Assembly: GCA_002792165.1 (NCBI GenBank)
Contig: PFNV01000019.1
Coordinates: 1-9,298, forward strand
DNA: 9,298 bases
Reading direction: 5' to 3'
DNA from: Candidatus Tagabacteria bacterium CG_4_10_14_0_2_um_filter_40_13
Lineage (GTDB): Bacteria; Patescibacteriota; Minisyncoccia; GCA-002779875
Below, piece after piece: positions 1 to 6,573 of this stretch. Made by a program: the position numbers and the translations under genes. Every line of letters starts with the position of its first letter. Position 1 is the stretch's first letter. The notes under the pieces were generated by a model. It saw nothing but the letters and a program-made list of their open reading frames with translations. It ran no database searches and was not told the DNA's origin.

Positions 1-1324
1 TTTTACCCGTCAAGACTTTACCTCCTATAACCTGTTTATTTGTTTCTCTGTTGAAAACCCTGATAAGTTCGGCAGTTCCTAAAAGTTCTTCATTCGTTTC
101 TAGCGGCAGTCTTTTTTTAATTTCTGTTTCCAGCCATTCGTTGATTTTGTAAATTATATCGAATATCACAAGCGTGACGCCGAGGCGTTCGGCCATTTGC
201 ATAATACTGCTACTTGCCTTCACCGAGAATCCGATGATTATCGCATCTTTGCAGGAAGCAACGAGCTTGATATCATCTTCATTAATATTTCCGACATTGA
301 GACGGATGATATTCAGTCCCACGTTTCCGCCCGCGAGCTTCATTACTTCTTTTTGCAAAGCTTCGAGCGATCCCGACGCGTCGGCTTTGATGATAATCGG
401 AATTGTGATTTTGTTCTCGCCGATTTCTTTGTAAACTCCGGCGATGGGGCAGGCGGTATTCTGCGGAGGTCTGACCTCCTTAAGGAGGTCAGACCTCCGT
501 AAGGTTTCCGCTTCCTGGCGGCTTTCATAAGCCCGGAAATTGGCGCCAACCTCCGGCAATTTATCGAAACCGACAATTTTTATCGGTGAAGAGAATTGCG
601 CTTCTTGGAGAGGCTGACCGAGAAAGTTTTCGAAGATTTTTACGGGAGCGATCGCTCCTCCGGCGCTGATAAACATTTTTTTCCGCAGTGTGCCGTTTTG
701 GATAATGAGCGTGGCGCTGATGCCGCGTTTCGGGTCAAGATGAGATTCAATAACGACCCCTGAAGCCGGATAATTTGAATCTCCTTTTAAATTCTCCATT
801 TCGCTTACTAAAATAATCATTTCCAAGAGTTCGGAAATTCCCTCTCCTTTTTTGGCGGAGATATTCACGCTCGAAGTTTTTCCTCCCATGCTTTCGACAT
901 AAACTTCATTCGCCGCGAGATCATTCTTAACGCGATCGGGATTGGCGTTCTCTTTATCTATTTTATTGATAGCGACGATAAATGGAATACCCGCTTTTTT
1001 AATTGTTTTGATTGCTTCGAGTGTTTGAGCTTTTATTCCTTCTTCCGCCGCTATCACTAAAATTGCCAGATCGGCGATTTTTGCTCCCCGCGAACGCATT
1101 TTTGAGAACGCTTCGTGTCCCGGAGTATCTATAAATGTAATGCGCTTGCCTTCGTGTTCAATTTCATAAGCGCCGATATGCTGGGTTATTCCGCCCGCTT
1201 CCTTTTCCGCGACTTTCGTTTTCCTGATAAAATCGAGAAGCGTAGTTTTACCATGGTCAATATGGCCCATTACGACAACAATAGGAGGACGGACAGTTGG
1301 ATCAATTTTTTTTTCTTCTTTCAT
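1..1324 (-). CDS. infB: Translation initiation factor IF-2, short form, C-terminal end cut by the window
   Basis: IF-2 is the GTPase that brings initiator tRNA to the 30S subunit and promotes 50S joining. Translating the minus strand from ATG at 1324 gives 441 codons with no stop. The G domain is immediate: G1 GHIDHGKT at residues 20-27, the GGITQHIG switch at 44-51, G3 DTPGH at 66-70, G4 NKID at 120-123 and G5 SAK at 156-158. Domain II follows, then domain III ([18 protein letters not shown]), and the window ends in domain IV near VIGGKVLTG. By comparison with E. coli IF-2 about 60-70 residues are missing. The long N-terminal region of typical bacterial IF-2 is absent; the start is fixed by the ATGA overlap with the upstream DUF4446 gene, so the short form looks genuine. 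No Shine-Dalgarno sequence is obvious, which suggests translational coupling. Codons 276-287, in the linker between domains II and III, are an exact palindrome and look like an insertion. Confidence 0.97.
   Translation of the reverse strand, partial: MKEEKKIDPTVRPPIVVVMGHIDHGKTTLLDFIRKTKVAEKEAGGITQHIGAYEIEHEGKRITFIDTPGHEAFSKMRSRGAKIADLAILVIAAEEGIKAQTLEAIKTIKKAGIPFIVAINKIDKENANPDRVKNDLAANEVYVESMGGKTSSVNISAKKGEGISELLEMIILVSEMENLKGDSNYPASGVVIESHLDPKRGISATLIIQNGTLRKKMFISAGGAIAPVKIFENFLGQPLQEAQFSSPIKIVGFDKLPEVGANFRAYESRQEAETLRRSDLLKEVRPPQNTACPIAGVYKEIGENKITIPIIIKADASGSLEALQKEVMKLAGGNVGLNIIRLNVGNINEDDIKLVASCKDAIIIGFSVKASSSIMQMAERLGVTLVIFDIIYKINEWLETEIKKRLPLETNEELLGTAELIRVFNRETNKQVIGGKVLTGK
464..499. 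repeat. 36-bp perfect palindrome inserted in frame in infB
   Basis: Every base from 464 to 481 pairs with its partner between 482 and 499, around a central TTAA. Each half is itself a small hairpin: GGAGGTC, one base, GACCTCC. The element fills exactly 12 infB codons (276-287), beginning on a codon boundary, and encodes [12 protein letters not shown]. Because it is a palindrome it encodes the same peptide on either strand. It falls in the variable linker between IF-2 domains II and III, where extra residues should be tolerated. Each half contains both a Shine-Dalgarno-like GGAGG and its complement CCTCC. It resembles, in concept, the palindromic elements found inside Rickettsia genes, but no homology to those is claimed. 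Confidence 0.9.
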
Positions 1325-1782
1325 TGAGATGTTTTATTTTTTCTTATTGCTTCATTTTCTTCTTCGGAAAGTGAATATTCTGATTTGTATTCTGTAACGG
1401 GTTTTGCGTAAATTTTTATATTGTCTCGCATATAAAGCGCGGAAATCACGGCGCCGTTTCCAATTTCGTCTAAAAGCGCGATACTGAAACTTTGATTTGA
1501 ACCTTGGCCCGAGCCAGCGCCGAATGGATTGAAACGAACAATGCCGACCTGCTTCAAGCTTTTTTTAAGCCGTTTCTCAACTTCCTTGAGATAATTTTCC
1601 GTTTTTTCCCGGCTGATATTGAGATTTTTTAAGTCTTCGCCTAAAGATCGCATCACTTCTTCGAGGTCCCCGGCTTTTTTTCCGCGGAAAATCTTTTTAA
1701 GGCGCAGCTCTATAAGCCCCAGCCACACAGCCAATAAAACAACGCAACCAATGGATACATAAAGGATGATATTGGTGTTCAT
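1321..1782 (-). CDS. DUF4446 family protein, single-pass membrane anchor plus coiled coil
   Basis: This 153-residue protein has three visible parts. Residues 5-25 ([20 protein letters not shown]) are one hydrophobic helix that should anchor it in the membrane. Residues 27-78 are charged and probably coiled coil. Residues 80-145 carry the family signature: [22 protein letters not shown], split in this gene over 82-103, then LLDEIGNG and [18 protein letters not shown]. The pattern NPFG...QSFS.ALLDE.GNG...Y.KP...SEY.LS.EE is what I know as DUF4446, a bacterial family of unknown function. It is the first gene of a two-gene unit; its TGA stop overlaps the ATG of infB (ATGA). A strong promoter ends only 8 bases before the ATG and there is no Shine-Dalgarno sequence, so its mRNA is probably leaderless or nearly so. 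Family call confident; role unknown. Confidence 0.85.
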   Translation of the reverse strand: MNTNIILYVSIGCVVLLAVWLGLIELRLKKIFRGKKAGDLEEVMRSLGEDLKNLNISREKTENYLKEVEKRLKKSLKQVGIVRFNPFGAGSGQGSNQSFSIALLDEIGNGAVISALYMRDNIKIYAKPVTEYKSEYSLSEEENEAIRKNKTSQ

Positions 1783-1790
1783 AGTAATAG

Positions 1791-1819
1791 AGTATATCTT
1801 AAAAAGTTGGCATTGACAA
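1791..1819 (-). promoter_or_regulatory. Sigma70-type promoter for the DUF4446-infB unit
   Basis: On the minus strand the -35 is TTGTCA (1819-1814), the spacer is exactly 17 bases, and the -10 is TATACT (1796-1791). The ATG begins 9 bases past the -10 (1782), so transcription should begin within about 0-4 bases of the start codon. Its -35 overlaps five of six bases of the divergent plus-strand -35 at 1813-1818. Confidence 0.8.
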
Positions 1820-1840
1820 GTTTTCCAATTTATGTATAAT
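1813..1840 (+). promoter_or_regulatory. Consensus sigma70-type promoter for the 433-residue gene
   Basis: The -35 is a perfect TTGACA (1813-1818) and the -10 a perfect TATAAT (1835-1840), with a 16-base spacer. The expected start of transcription is near 1847, leaving a leader of about 140 nt. It overlaps the divergent promoter at the -35, so two polymerases could not sit on both at once. Confidence 0.85.
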
Positions 1841-1846
1841 GAAAGA

Positions 1847-1988
1847 CAAATTTGTGATCTTTGAAAGGAGGTGAAATCTAGGGGTTTTTTAGTCCTGCTT
1901 CTGCAGGGTATTATGCCGTTCCATCGGAACGGTAAAAATTCAAATTCTATTTGAAAAAGTCCCGCTTAGCGGGACAAGGAGGATTGCG
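1847..1988 (+). promoter_or_regulatory. Structured 5' leader with boxA-like motif and two Shine-Dalgarno sequences
   Basis: Between the promoter and the ATG at 1989 the leader holds, in order: a boxA-like TCTTTGAAAG at 1858-1867; a very strong Shine-Dalgarno match AAAGGAGGTGA at 1864-1874 with no well-spaced start codon after it; and three compact hairpins. These are CCTGC/GCAGG at 1894-1907, CCGTTCC/GGAACGG at 1916-1932 and GTCCCGC/GCGGGAC at 1959-1975. The last hairpin touches the functional Shine-Dalgarno AAGGAGG at 1976-1982, which is 6 bases before the ATG. A possible 27-codon reading frame starts at GTG 1871, but that GTG lies inside the first Shine-Dalgarno sequence. The layout suggests control of the downstream gene by leader structure; no known riboswitch class was recognised. 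Confidence 0.5.
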
Positions 1989-3290
1989 ATGAGTAGAGAC
2001 ACATTGAAGTACAGTAGCGAGAAGTTTGGAAACACCGCTTTTGCCGACGCCCTTTTGGGGGCGCAGGAAAAAGCGGTAAGGAAAAGTACTTTAGAGAATG
2101 CAGTGGAAACTTTCGTTAAAGCGGGAGAAAAAACTGCAGTCATCGTATCGGCACTGCCCGATCTCGGCGAGATCGAGGCGAGCGAAGCGGAACTTCCGAC
2201 TTTAGAGAGCGTTAAGGAACAAATCCGTACGGAAGCGGAGGACGGTCGTCAGTGGGCTGAAGCAGCCGGAGCAAAGATTGTCCAGCTCAAGGAGAACATT
2301 GAAAGGGTCGGGATTGAAATCAGAAAGATTGAGAGCGATCCGAATTCCAAGTTTTCCGCGACGGCCCAGAATTTGGTAGCACAGTTGAAAGCGGTCGAGA
2401 CGCGCGAGAAAGGAAAACTGGATCAAATTCTTAGCGTCAAAAATGACGCCTTAAAGGCTCACATGGAGTTTTCTGCGCTTCTCGAGGAGATTCGGGGAAC
2501 TGACCCGAGCCATCTCGGCGAAGTGCGCGAGATTTATAGCCGTGTAATGCGGCTGGGGCATCGTCGAATTGTTTCAAAGAAAGAGATTGATGACGCACAA
2601 GCAGCCAAAAAGTCCCTGAGAGGTCTTATCTTTTTTGAAGGCACAGCTTCTGTGCCGGCTTTTGATAGCGCCGGAGGACGGGCTCTTGATGCCGAACTTC
2701 GCAAACTTACAGACGCGGCAAAATTTTCAAAAGCTACATCAATCAAAACTCGCGGCAATGCCGACCTTTCGAGATTTGAAATCGGTAAGCCGGGGCTGTA
2801 CTATTTTTTCAGTCCCAAGCGGATTGAGGGTGAAAGGAAGTTTGGTGAAAGTCACGCCCTTGTTGAACTTCGGGACATCAACAAAGGTAAGTATGATTGG
2901 AAGGAAGGGAAAAAGGTTTTCCGCGCGCCGTTTGTTGTTGTCGAGGTTAAGGACGCCATCGGTTCTCTTGCTCGTTTTGTATCCGACCGATGGATTCCGC
3001 ACTACTGGGTGAAGGCAGGGCAAATTGTGCCGGCAAAAGATAAGGATGGAAAACCGAAACGGTTACCACAGGATGAGTTTGACCGAGTCGTTCACCTTAT
3101 CTCGACTCTGCGCGCTCTTTATGGCGTCTGGAGGAAAGGGCTCAATTCCGAGGCCGCAAAGCCGAAGGAGAAATCCGACGAGCCGGCCTACGCCACACCC
3201 GTTGCTGATATGGCTGGCGTGGTCGTGGAAACCGTAACGCCGGAAAAAACCGAAAAACCATCTAAACCAAAAAAGGTCAAAAAGGCCTAA
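1989..3290 (+). CDS. Protein of unknown function, 433 residues, helical N-terminal half and lysine-rich tail
   Basis: I do not recognise this protein. It has no signal peptide, membrane helix or cysteine cluster, so it should be cytoplasmic. Roughly residues 60-215 are rich in Glu, Lys, Ala and Arg, with heptad-like stretches such as VKEQIRTEAEDG and QLKENIERVGIEIRKIE, and are probably long helices or coiled coil. Residues about 215-375 look globular, with hydrophobic strands LYYFF, HALVELRD and APFVVVEVKD, and a Trp/Tyr-rich patch WIPHYWVKAGQIVPAKDKDG. The last ~60 residues are Lys/Pro/Ala-rich and low complexity, ending KPKKVKKA, which could bind nucleic acid or simply be disordered. The start is well supported: AAGGAGG lies 6 bases upstream. 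The gene stands alone behind a consensus promoter and a structured leader, and ends at an intrinsic terminator. That suggests a well-expressed protein, but no function can be assigned. Confidence 0.85.
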   Translation: MSRDTLKYSSEKFGNTAFADALLGAQEKAVRKSTLENAVETFVKAGEKTAVIVSALPDLGEIEASEAELPTLESVKEQIRTEAEDGRQWAEAAGAKIVQLKENIERVGIEIRKIESDPNSKFSATAQNLVAQLKAVETREKGKLDQILSVKNDALKAHMEFSALLEEIRGTDPSHLGEVREIYSRVMRLGHRRIVSKKEIDDAQAAKKSLRGLIFFEGTASVPAFDSAGGRALDAELRKLTDAAKFSKATSIKTRGNADLSRFEIGKPGLYYFFSPKRIEGERKFGESHALVELRDINKGKYDWKEGKKVFRAPFVVVEVKDAIGSLARFVSDRWIPHYWVKAGQIVPAKDKDGKPKRLPQDEFDRVVHLISTLRALYGVWRKGLNSEAAKPKEKSDEPAYATPVADMAGVVVETVTPEKTEKPSKPKKVKKA

Positions 3291-3300
3291 AACATCAAGC

Positions 3301-3341
3301 GCCCTGCACCCTTGATTTATAGGGTTGCAGGGCAATTTTTT
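3301..3341 (+). terminator. Intrinsic terminator after the 433-residue gene
   Basis: GCCCTGCA at 3301-3308 pairs with TGCAGGGC at 3326-3333. The stem continues as CCCT/AGGG with one bulged base, and is followed by AATTTTTT (3334-3341). The hairpin begins 10 bases after the stop codon. The NYN gene starts only 16 bases beyond the T-run. Confidence 0.85.
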
Positions 3342-3357
3342 CTGAAAGGCGAAAGAG

Positions 3358-3888
3358 ATGAATCTGTGGCAGAAACTGGGATTGAAGTCCGAATCAGCAG
3401 AAAAGAAAAATCGTCTCGCGGTTTTGGTTGATTATGAAAATGTTTCGCGCGAAGCGGCGCTCGAAGGTAAGGTTTTGGATTTTGATAAATTACTGAATGA
3501 ATGTCTTCAAGTTGGATTTATAGATTTCGCTTTCGTTTTCGTTCCTTCACATCTGGTGAGTTACCGCTTGCCGGAATACATATATAATAAAGGGGCATAT
3601 ATTGTATCTTGTCCCTCGGCTTATAAAGAGAATACCGAATTGAAAGAAAAAGATCGCGTGGATACGATAATGATGGAAGTGGGGTCAAAGCTTATCGAGA
3701 GATCGGATTTGACTCACGTAGTCATTGTAAGTCACGATGGCGACTTTGTGAGATTGGCCAATCGAGCCAAATTTCACGGCAAAAAAATTATTGCCGTCGC
3801 CGGAGAGCATATTTCCTTTTTACTCAAACAAGTAGTGGATATAGTGTATTCGTTACCGTTGAAAGAAAAGAATGGAAACGGATATTAA
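3358..3888 (+). CDS. NYN/PIN-like domain protein (LabA/DUF88 type), putative ribonuclease
   Basis: This 176-residue protein matches the NYN branch of the PIN-like nuclease fold. Three acidic motifs are in the expected order: LVDYEN (residues 23-28, first Asp), KDRVDTIMM (about 98-106, central Asp) and VSHDGDF (about 123-129, final Asp pair), then the short strand KKIIAVAG. In this fold these aspartates hold the metal ion for RNA cleavage; activity here is inferred, not shown. The length is normal for a stand-alone NYN domain and there is no membrane segment. The start ATG at 3358 has AAAGG 8 bases upstream. The gene sits between two terminators, and I see no convincing promoter in the 67-base gap, so it is probably expressed by read-through from the 433-residue gene or from a promoter inside it. 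Homologues of this kind are common in small-genome bacteria, and the substrate is generally unknown. Confidence 0.85.
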   Translation: MNLWQKLGLKSESAEKKNRLAVLVDYENVSREAALEGKVLDFDKLLNECLQVGFIDFAFVFVPSHLVSYRLPEYIYNKGAYIVSCPSAYKENTELKEKDRVDTIMMEVGSKLIERSDLTHVVIVSHDGDFVRLANRAKFHGKKIIAVAGEHISFLLKQVVDIVYSLPLKEKNGNGY

Positions 3889-3894
3889 AAATAC

Positions 3895-3936
3895 GCCCGC
3901 CTAAATTTTACGAAGTAAAACTTAGGCGGGCTTTTT
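3895..3936 (+). terminator. Strong intrinsic terminator after the NYN gene
   Basis: A 17-bp stem with a single A/C mismatch (GCCCGCCTAA... at 3895-3911 against ...TTAGGCGGGC at 3915-3931) encloses a GAA loop. It is followed by TTTTT (3932-3936) and lies 6 bases after the stop codon. The ftsH promoter begins 8 bases past the T-run, so ftsH is insulated from upstream transcription. Confidence 0.93.
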
Positions 3937-3943
3937 ATTTAAG

Positions 3944-3972
3944 TTGCCTTAATCGGTTTTCTTTTATATAAT
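3944..3972 (+). promoter_or_regulatory. Sigma70-type promoter of ftsH, nearly leaderless
   Basis: TTGCCT (3944-3949), a 17-base spacer, then a perfect TATAAT (3967-3972). The ATG follows 11 bases after the -10, so the leader should be about 3-6 nt. No Shine-Dalgarno sequence exists in the gap. The geometry matches that of the DUF4446 promoter at the other end of the unit. Confidence 0.75.
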
Positions 3973-3983
3973 AAAATGTACTT

Positions 3984-5867
3984 ATGAATGATTTAAAAGA
4001 CGGAAAAATTAAGCCATTTTTTAAAACCATTATAATCGGTCTTTTGATTTTGATGCTTTTAACCGCCTTATATTCTTTATTAATCGAAAGCACGACAAAG
4101 AAAGAGGAAATTTCTCTTTCCCAATTAGTATCGGAGATCAATGCCGATAAAGTTTCTAAAATTGTCGTAAAGGGAGACAGCTTGGAAATTACTTTTAAAG
4201 ATAACAGTCAAAAAACCGCGAAAAAAGAAGCTGAAACGGCACTTTCCCAGACACTTTCGAATTACGGCGTTTCCAAGGATGCTTTGAATGGCGTGGCAAT
4301 CGATATTCAGGATCCATCCAGTTTTCTCTATTGGATAGGAAATCTTTTGCCCTTTATGATCCCCCTTTTGATAATCGTTGTTTTTTTCTGGCTGGCTGGA
4401 CGACAGGTGAAAAGCGCGAATTTACAGGCATTCAGTTTCGGCCAATCCAGGGCGCGGGTTATTTCTCCCGAAGACCAGAAAGAACGGGTGACATTTAAAG
4501 ATGTCGCTGGCGTGAAAGAAGCGAAAGAAGAGTTGAAAGAAATCGTAGATTTTTTGAGAAATCCCAAAAAATTTCTGGACATCGGCGCGCGTATTCCCAA
4601 GGGAGTTCTATTGATGGGCGCGCCGGGAACGGGAAAAACTTTGCTTGCTCGCGCCGTTGCGGGCGAAGCAGGTGTCCCGTTTTTTCATATTTCCGGTTCA
4701 GAATTCGTGGAACTTTTTGTCGGCGTGGGCGCGAGCCGGGTGCGCTCGCTTTTTAAAGAAGCAAAGCGCGCGGCGCCCGCCATTGTTTTTATGGACGAAA
4801 TTGACGCGGTCGGCCGGCATAGAGGAGCAGGTTTAGGCGGAGGGAATGACGAAAGAGAACAAACTTTGAATCAGATATTAGTTGAGATGGACGGATTCGA
4901 ACCTCATGAAAAAGTTATTGTTATGGCGGCATCGAATCGTCCGGATGTTTTAGACCCTGCTCTGCTTCGACCGGGAAGATTTGACCGCCGAGTAATTCTT
5001 GATTTGCCCGATATAGGCGACCGCGAGGAAATTTTGAAAATTCATGCGCGTAAAAAACCTCTTGAAGAAGATGTCCGCTTGCGCGATTTAGCCGAGCGCA
5101 CTCCTGGATTTTCCGGCGCCGATCTCCAGAATTTAATGAACGAAGCGGCTATTTTTGCCGCCCGCTCCGGACGGAAAAAATTAAATCAGAGCGATCTTAT
5201 CGGTTCCATTGAGAAAGTTCTTCTGGGTCCGGAAAGAAAAAGCCATATTTTGAGTCCCGAAGAAAAGAAAATTGCTTCATATCACGAGGCAGGTCACGCT
5301 TTGGCCGCGGCCGCAATGCCCAATGCCGACCCGGTTCACAAAGTTTCCATCGTTGCCCGCGGCAGAGCCGCGGGATATACCTTGAAATTGCCCCTTCAGG
5401 AACGGCATCTTTATTCGAAATCCCATTTTTTGGAGGAGCTAGTTGTTTCCTTGGGCGGTTATACCGCGGAAAAAATCGTATTCAAAGACTTGACCACCGG
5501 CGCGGCCGATGATTTAAGCAAAGCCACCGACATTGCCCGCGCTCTTATCACGAAATACGGAATGTCGGAAAAAATCGGTCCGATAACTTTATCCGACGAA
5601 GAAGGAATAGTATTTTTAGGGAAAGAATTGGGAATGGCGGAAAAACACTATTCCGATGAAACAGCTACTATAGTTGACAGGGAATTGAGCCGCATTATGA
5701 AAGAAGCTTTCAAGCGCGCAGGAATTATTTTGGAAAAAAATCGTCCGGCCTTGGACGCATTGGCTAATAAATTAATGGAACAGGAAAGCATAGAAAGACA
5801 GGAATTCGAAAAAATCATGCGGTCTTTCGGTTTTAAAACCAAAGCATTGCCGCAAGGATACTCGTAA
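3984..5867 (+). CDS. ftsH: ATP-dependent zinc metalloprotease FtsH
   Basis: FtsH is a membrane-anchored hexamer that unfolds and degrades membrane and short-lived cytosolic proteins. All parts are present in 627 residues, a normal length: a first membrane helix at about 15-34, an extracytoplasmic domain at about 35-118, and a second helix at about 119-138. The AAA+ domain has Walker A GAPGTGKT (212-219), pore loop FVG (245-247), Walker B VFMDEI (268-273) and arginine-finger region RPGRFDRR (329-336). The M41 peptidase has HEAGH (434-438) and the third zinc ligand in TTGAADDL (Asp510). No key residue is missing. The C-terminal tail is short. The gene has its own near-leaderless promoter after a strong terminator, so it is monocistronic at its 5' end. 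No clear terminator follows; the truncated element remnant abuts it within about 10 bases, so transcription may continue into the tRNA. It is one of two protease systems in this window, with the proteasome pair. Confidence 0.98.
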   Translation: MNDLKDGKIKPFFKTIIIGLLILMLLTALYSLLIESTTKKEEISLSQLVSEINADKVSKIVVKGDSLEITFKDNSQKTAKKEAETALSQTLSNYGVSKDALNGVAIDIQDPSSFLYWIGNLLPFMIPLLIIVVFFWLAGRQVKSANLQAFSFGQSRARVISPEDQKERVTFKDVAGVKEAKEELKEIVDFLRNPKKFLDIGARIPKGVLLMGAPGTGKTLLARAVAGEAGVPFFHISGSEFVELFVGVGASRVRSLFKEAKRAAPAIVFMDEIDAVGRHRGAGLGGGNDEREQTLNQILVEMDGFEPHEKVIVMAASNRPDVLDPALLRPGRFDRRVILDLPDIGDREEILKIHARKKPLEEDVRLRDLAERTPGFSGADLQNLMNEAAIFAARSGRKKLNQSDLIGSIEKVLLGPERKSHILSPEEKKIASYHEAGHALAAAAMPNADPVHKVSIVARGRAAGYTLKLPLQERHLYSKSHFLEELVVSLGGYTAEKIVFKDLTTGAADDLSKATDIARALITKYGMSEKIGPITLSDEEGIVFLGKELGMAEKHYSDETATIVDRELSRIMKEAFKRAGIILEKNRPALDALANKLMEQESIERQEFEKIMRSFGFKTKALPQGYS

Positions 5868-5875
5868 AACTAAAA

Positions 5876-6271
5876 TTAAACTTCCCCATAATACTATATT
5901 GGGGCGAAGGATCAAAAAGTCACCCTAATATGTTGTCTATTTCAAATACCGACCCGTCTATTATTAAATTTTTTATAACTTGGCTCACTAAATCTTTGAA
6001 AGTACCTAGAGAAAAATTGAAAGTTCATCTGCATCTCTATAAAGATATGAATATTCAGAAAGAAATTCAATTTTGGTCAAAAAATTTAAAGACTCCTCAG
6101 AACCAATTTAATAAGCCGTACATCAAAAAGAGTTCTTCGGAAACTATAAATCATAAAGGAGCGTTTGGTCATGGCACTTGCAACGTAGGACTCGGAGACG
6201 CAAGACTTTCAGAGAAAGTTCTAATGGCTATCAAGGCAATTACTGATAAATATAACAAGATGCGCACGTAG
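5876..6271 (+). pseudogene. 5'-truncated remnant of a LAGLIDADG-like protein
   Basis: An ATG-initiated frame exists at 5930-6271 (113 residues), but the conserved part starts earlier in the same frame, at about 5876, with ILYWGEGSKSPNMLSISNTD and no start codon. That ATG therefore lies inside a conserved motif, has no Shine-Dalgarno sequence, and is unlikely to be the true start. Other recognisable blocks are SNTDPSIIKFF, LKVHLHLY, IQFWSKNL, NQFNKPYIKKS and FGHGTCNVGLGD. Together these match a widespread group of prokaryotic proteins that normally carry an N-terminal DNA-binding part. LYWGEGS resembles the LAGLIDADG helix of homing endonucleases, so a LAGLIDADG-like fold is my inference. The N-terminal half is missing, and the end of ftsH lies just 5' of the break. 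The stop TAG (6269-6271) lies inside the tRNA gene. Most likely a decayed mobile or regulatory gene. An alternative is a short functional protein from an unusual start codon. Confidence 0.65.
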
Positions 6272-6334
6272 CTCAGCGGTTAGAGCATCCGCCTTATAAG
6301 CGGGAGATCGATGGTCCGAATCCATCCGTGCGCA
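6262..6334 (+). tRNA. tRNA-Ile with anticodon UAU
   Basis: A full cloverleaf folds: acceptor GCGCACG/CGTGCGC (6262-6268 with 6327-6333), discriminator A at 6334, D arm GCTC/GAGC (6271-6286), anticodon stem TCCGC/GCGGG (6288-6292 with 6300-6304, outer pair U-G), and T stem GATGG/CCATC. The anticodon loop CTTATAA (6293-6299) places TAT at 6295-6297, which reads AUA as isoleucine. CCA is not encoded. The T loop is TCCGAAT, so position 55 is C where nearly all tRNAs have U (pseudouridine). Most bacteria read AUA with a CAU-anticodon tRNA modified by TilS, so a UAU-anticodon tRNA is uncommon. AUA codons are used in this window, for instance in ftsH and in the 6574 gene. Confidence 0.92.
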
Positions 6335-6460
6335 ATAGAATTTCAGCTTGGACACATCCACTTAATTTGTTATTTAATTTCTGTCTATCCATAACTTGAC
6401 GATCGTTTGATTTTGGATAGCTTGAAGAAAATTTTTCTGAAAAAGAAACGGTTTTTTAAT

Positions 6461-6480
6461 AATTTTGCAGAGGTTCTAAC
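6461..6480. repeat. 20-bp direct repeat, left copy
   Basis: AATTTTGCAGAGGTTCTAAC, identical to 7244-7263. The bases on both sides differ, so the match is exactly 20 bp. The two copies lie on either side of the 157-residue gene and its promoter, with 783 bases between their starts. The 11-base core GAGGTTCTAAC occurs a third time at 7162-7172. Confidence 0.9.
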
Positions 6481-6488
6481 GCAAAGAT

Positions 6489-6518
6489 TTGACAAGTGGG
6501 ACTATATTTGCTTACATT
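6489..6518 (+). promoter_or_regulatory. Probable promoter of the 157-residue gene
   Basis: A perfect TTGACA at 6489-6494 is followed at 18 bases by TACATT (6513-6518), a weak -10. The alternative TTACAT at 6512 gives a 17-base spacer. The expected start is near 6525, giving a leader of about 50 nt with a boxA-like motif and a Shine-Dalgarno sequence. Confidence 0.5.
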
Positions 6519-6544
6519 CAAGCAGAATTCGTTAGAGTAAAAAA

Positions 6545-6554
6545 TCTTTGAAAA
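6545..6554 (+). promoter_or_regulatory. boxA-like leader motif
   Basis: TCTTTGAAAA in the leader of the 157-residue gene, identical to the motif at 9201-9210 and close to those at 1858-1867 (plus strand) and 9010-9019 (minus strand). It resembles boxA of ribosomal RNA leaders, the NusB-S10 binding site (consensus about TGYTCTTTRAMA). The function here is inferred. Confidence 0.45.
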
Positions 6555-6573
6555 TCAAAAAGGAGGAAAGAAA

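Noticed and set aside
197..502. Plus-strand reading frame ending in [12 protein letters not shown]
   Set aside because: It is antisense to infB. It shares this peptide with IF-2 only because the palindrome reads the same on both strands.
1871..1954. 27-codon leader peptide from GTG 1871
   Set aside because: The GTG lies within the Shine-Dalgarno sequence itself, leaving no spacing; kept only as a possibility under the leader.
1954..1975. Minus-strand intrinsic terminator (GTCCCGC/GCGGGAC hairpin followed by TTTTT on that strand)
   Set aside because: No minus-strand gene ends here. The hairpin is better explained as part of the plus-strand leader, though it could stop antisense transcripts.
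2635..3012. 125-residue plus-strand frame within the 433-residue gene
   Set aside because: It is a frame shadow of the main gene, with no ribosome binding site and no recognisable protein character.
5881..5908. CCCCA/TGGGG hairpin as the ftsH terminator
   Set aside because: There is no T-run after it, and the bases fall within the in-frame remnant encoding ILYWGEGS.
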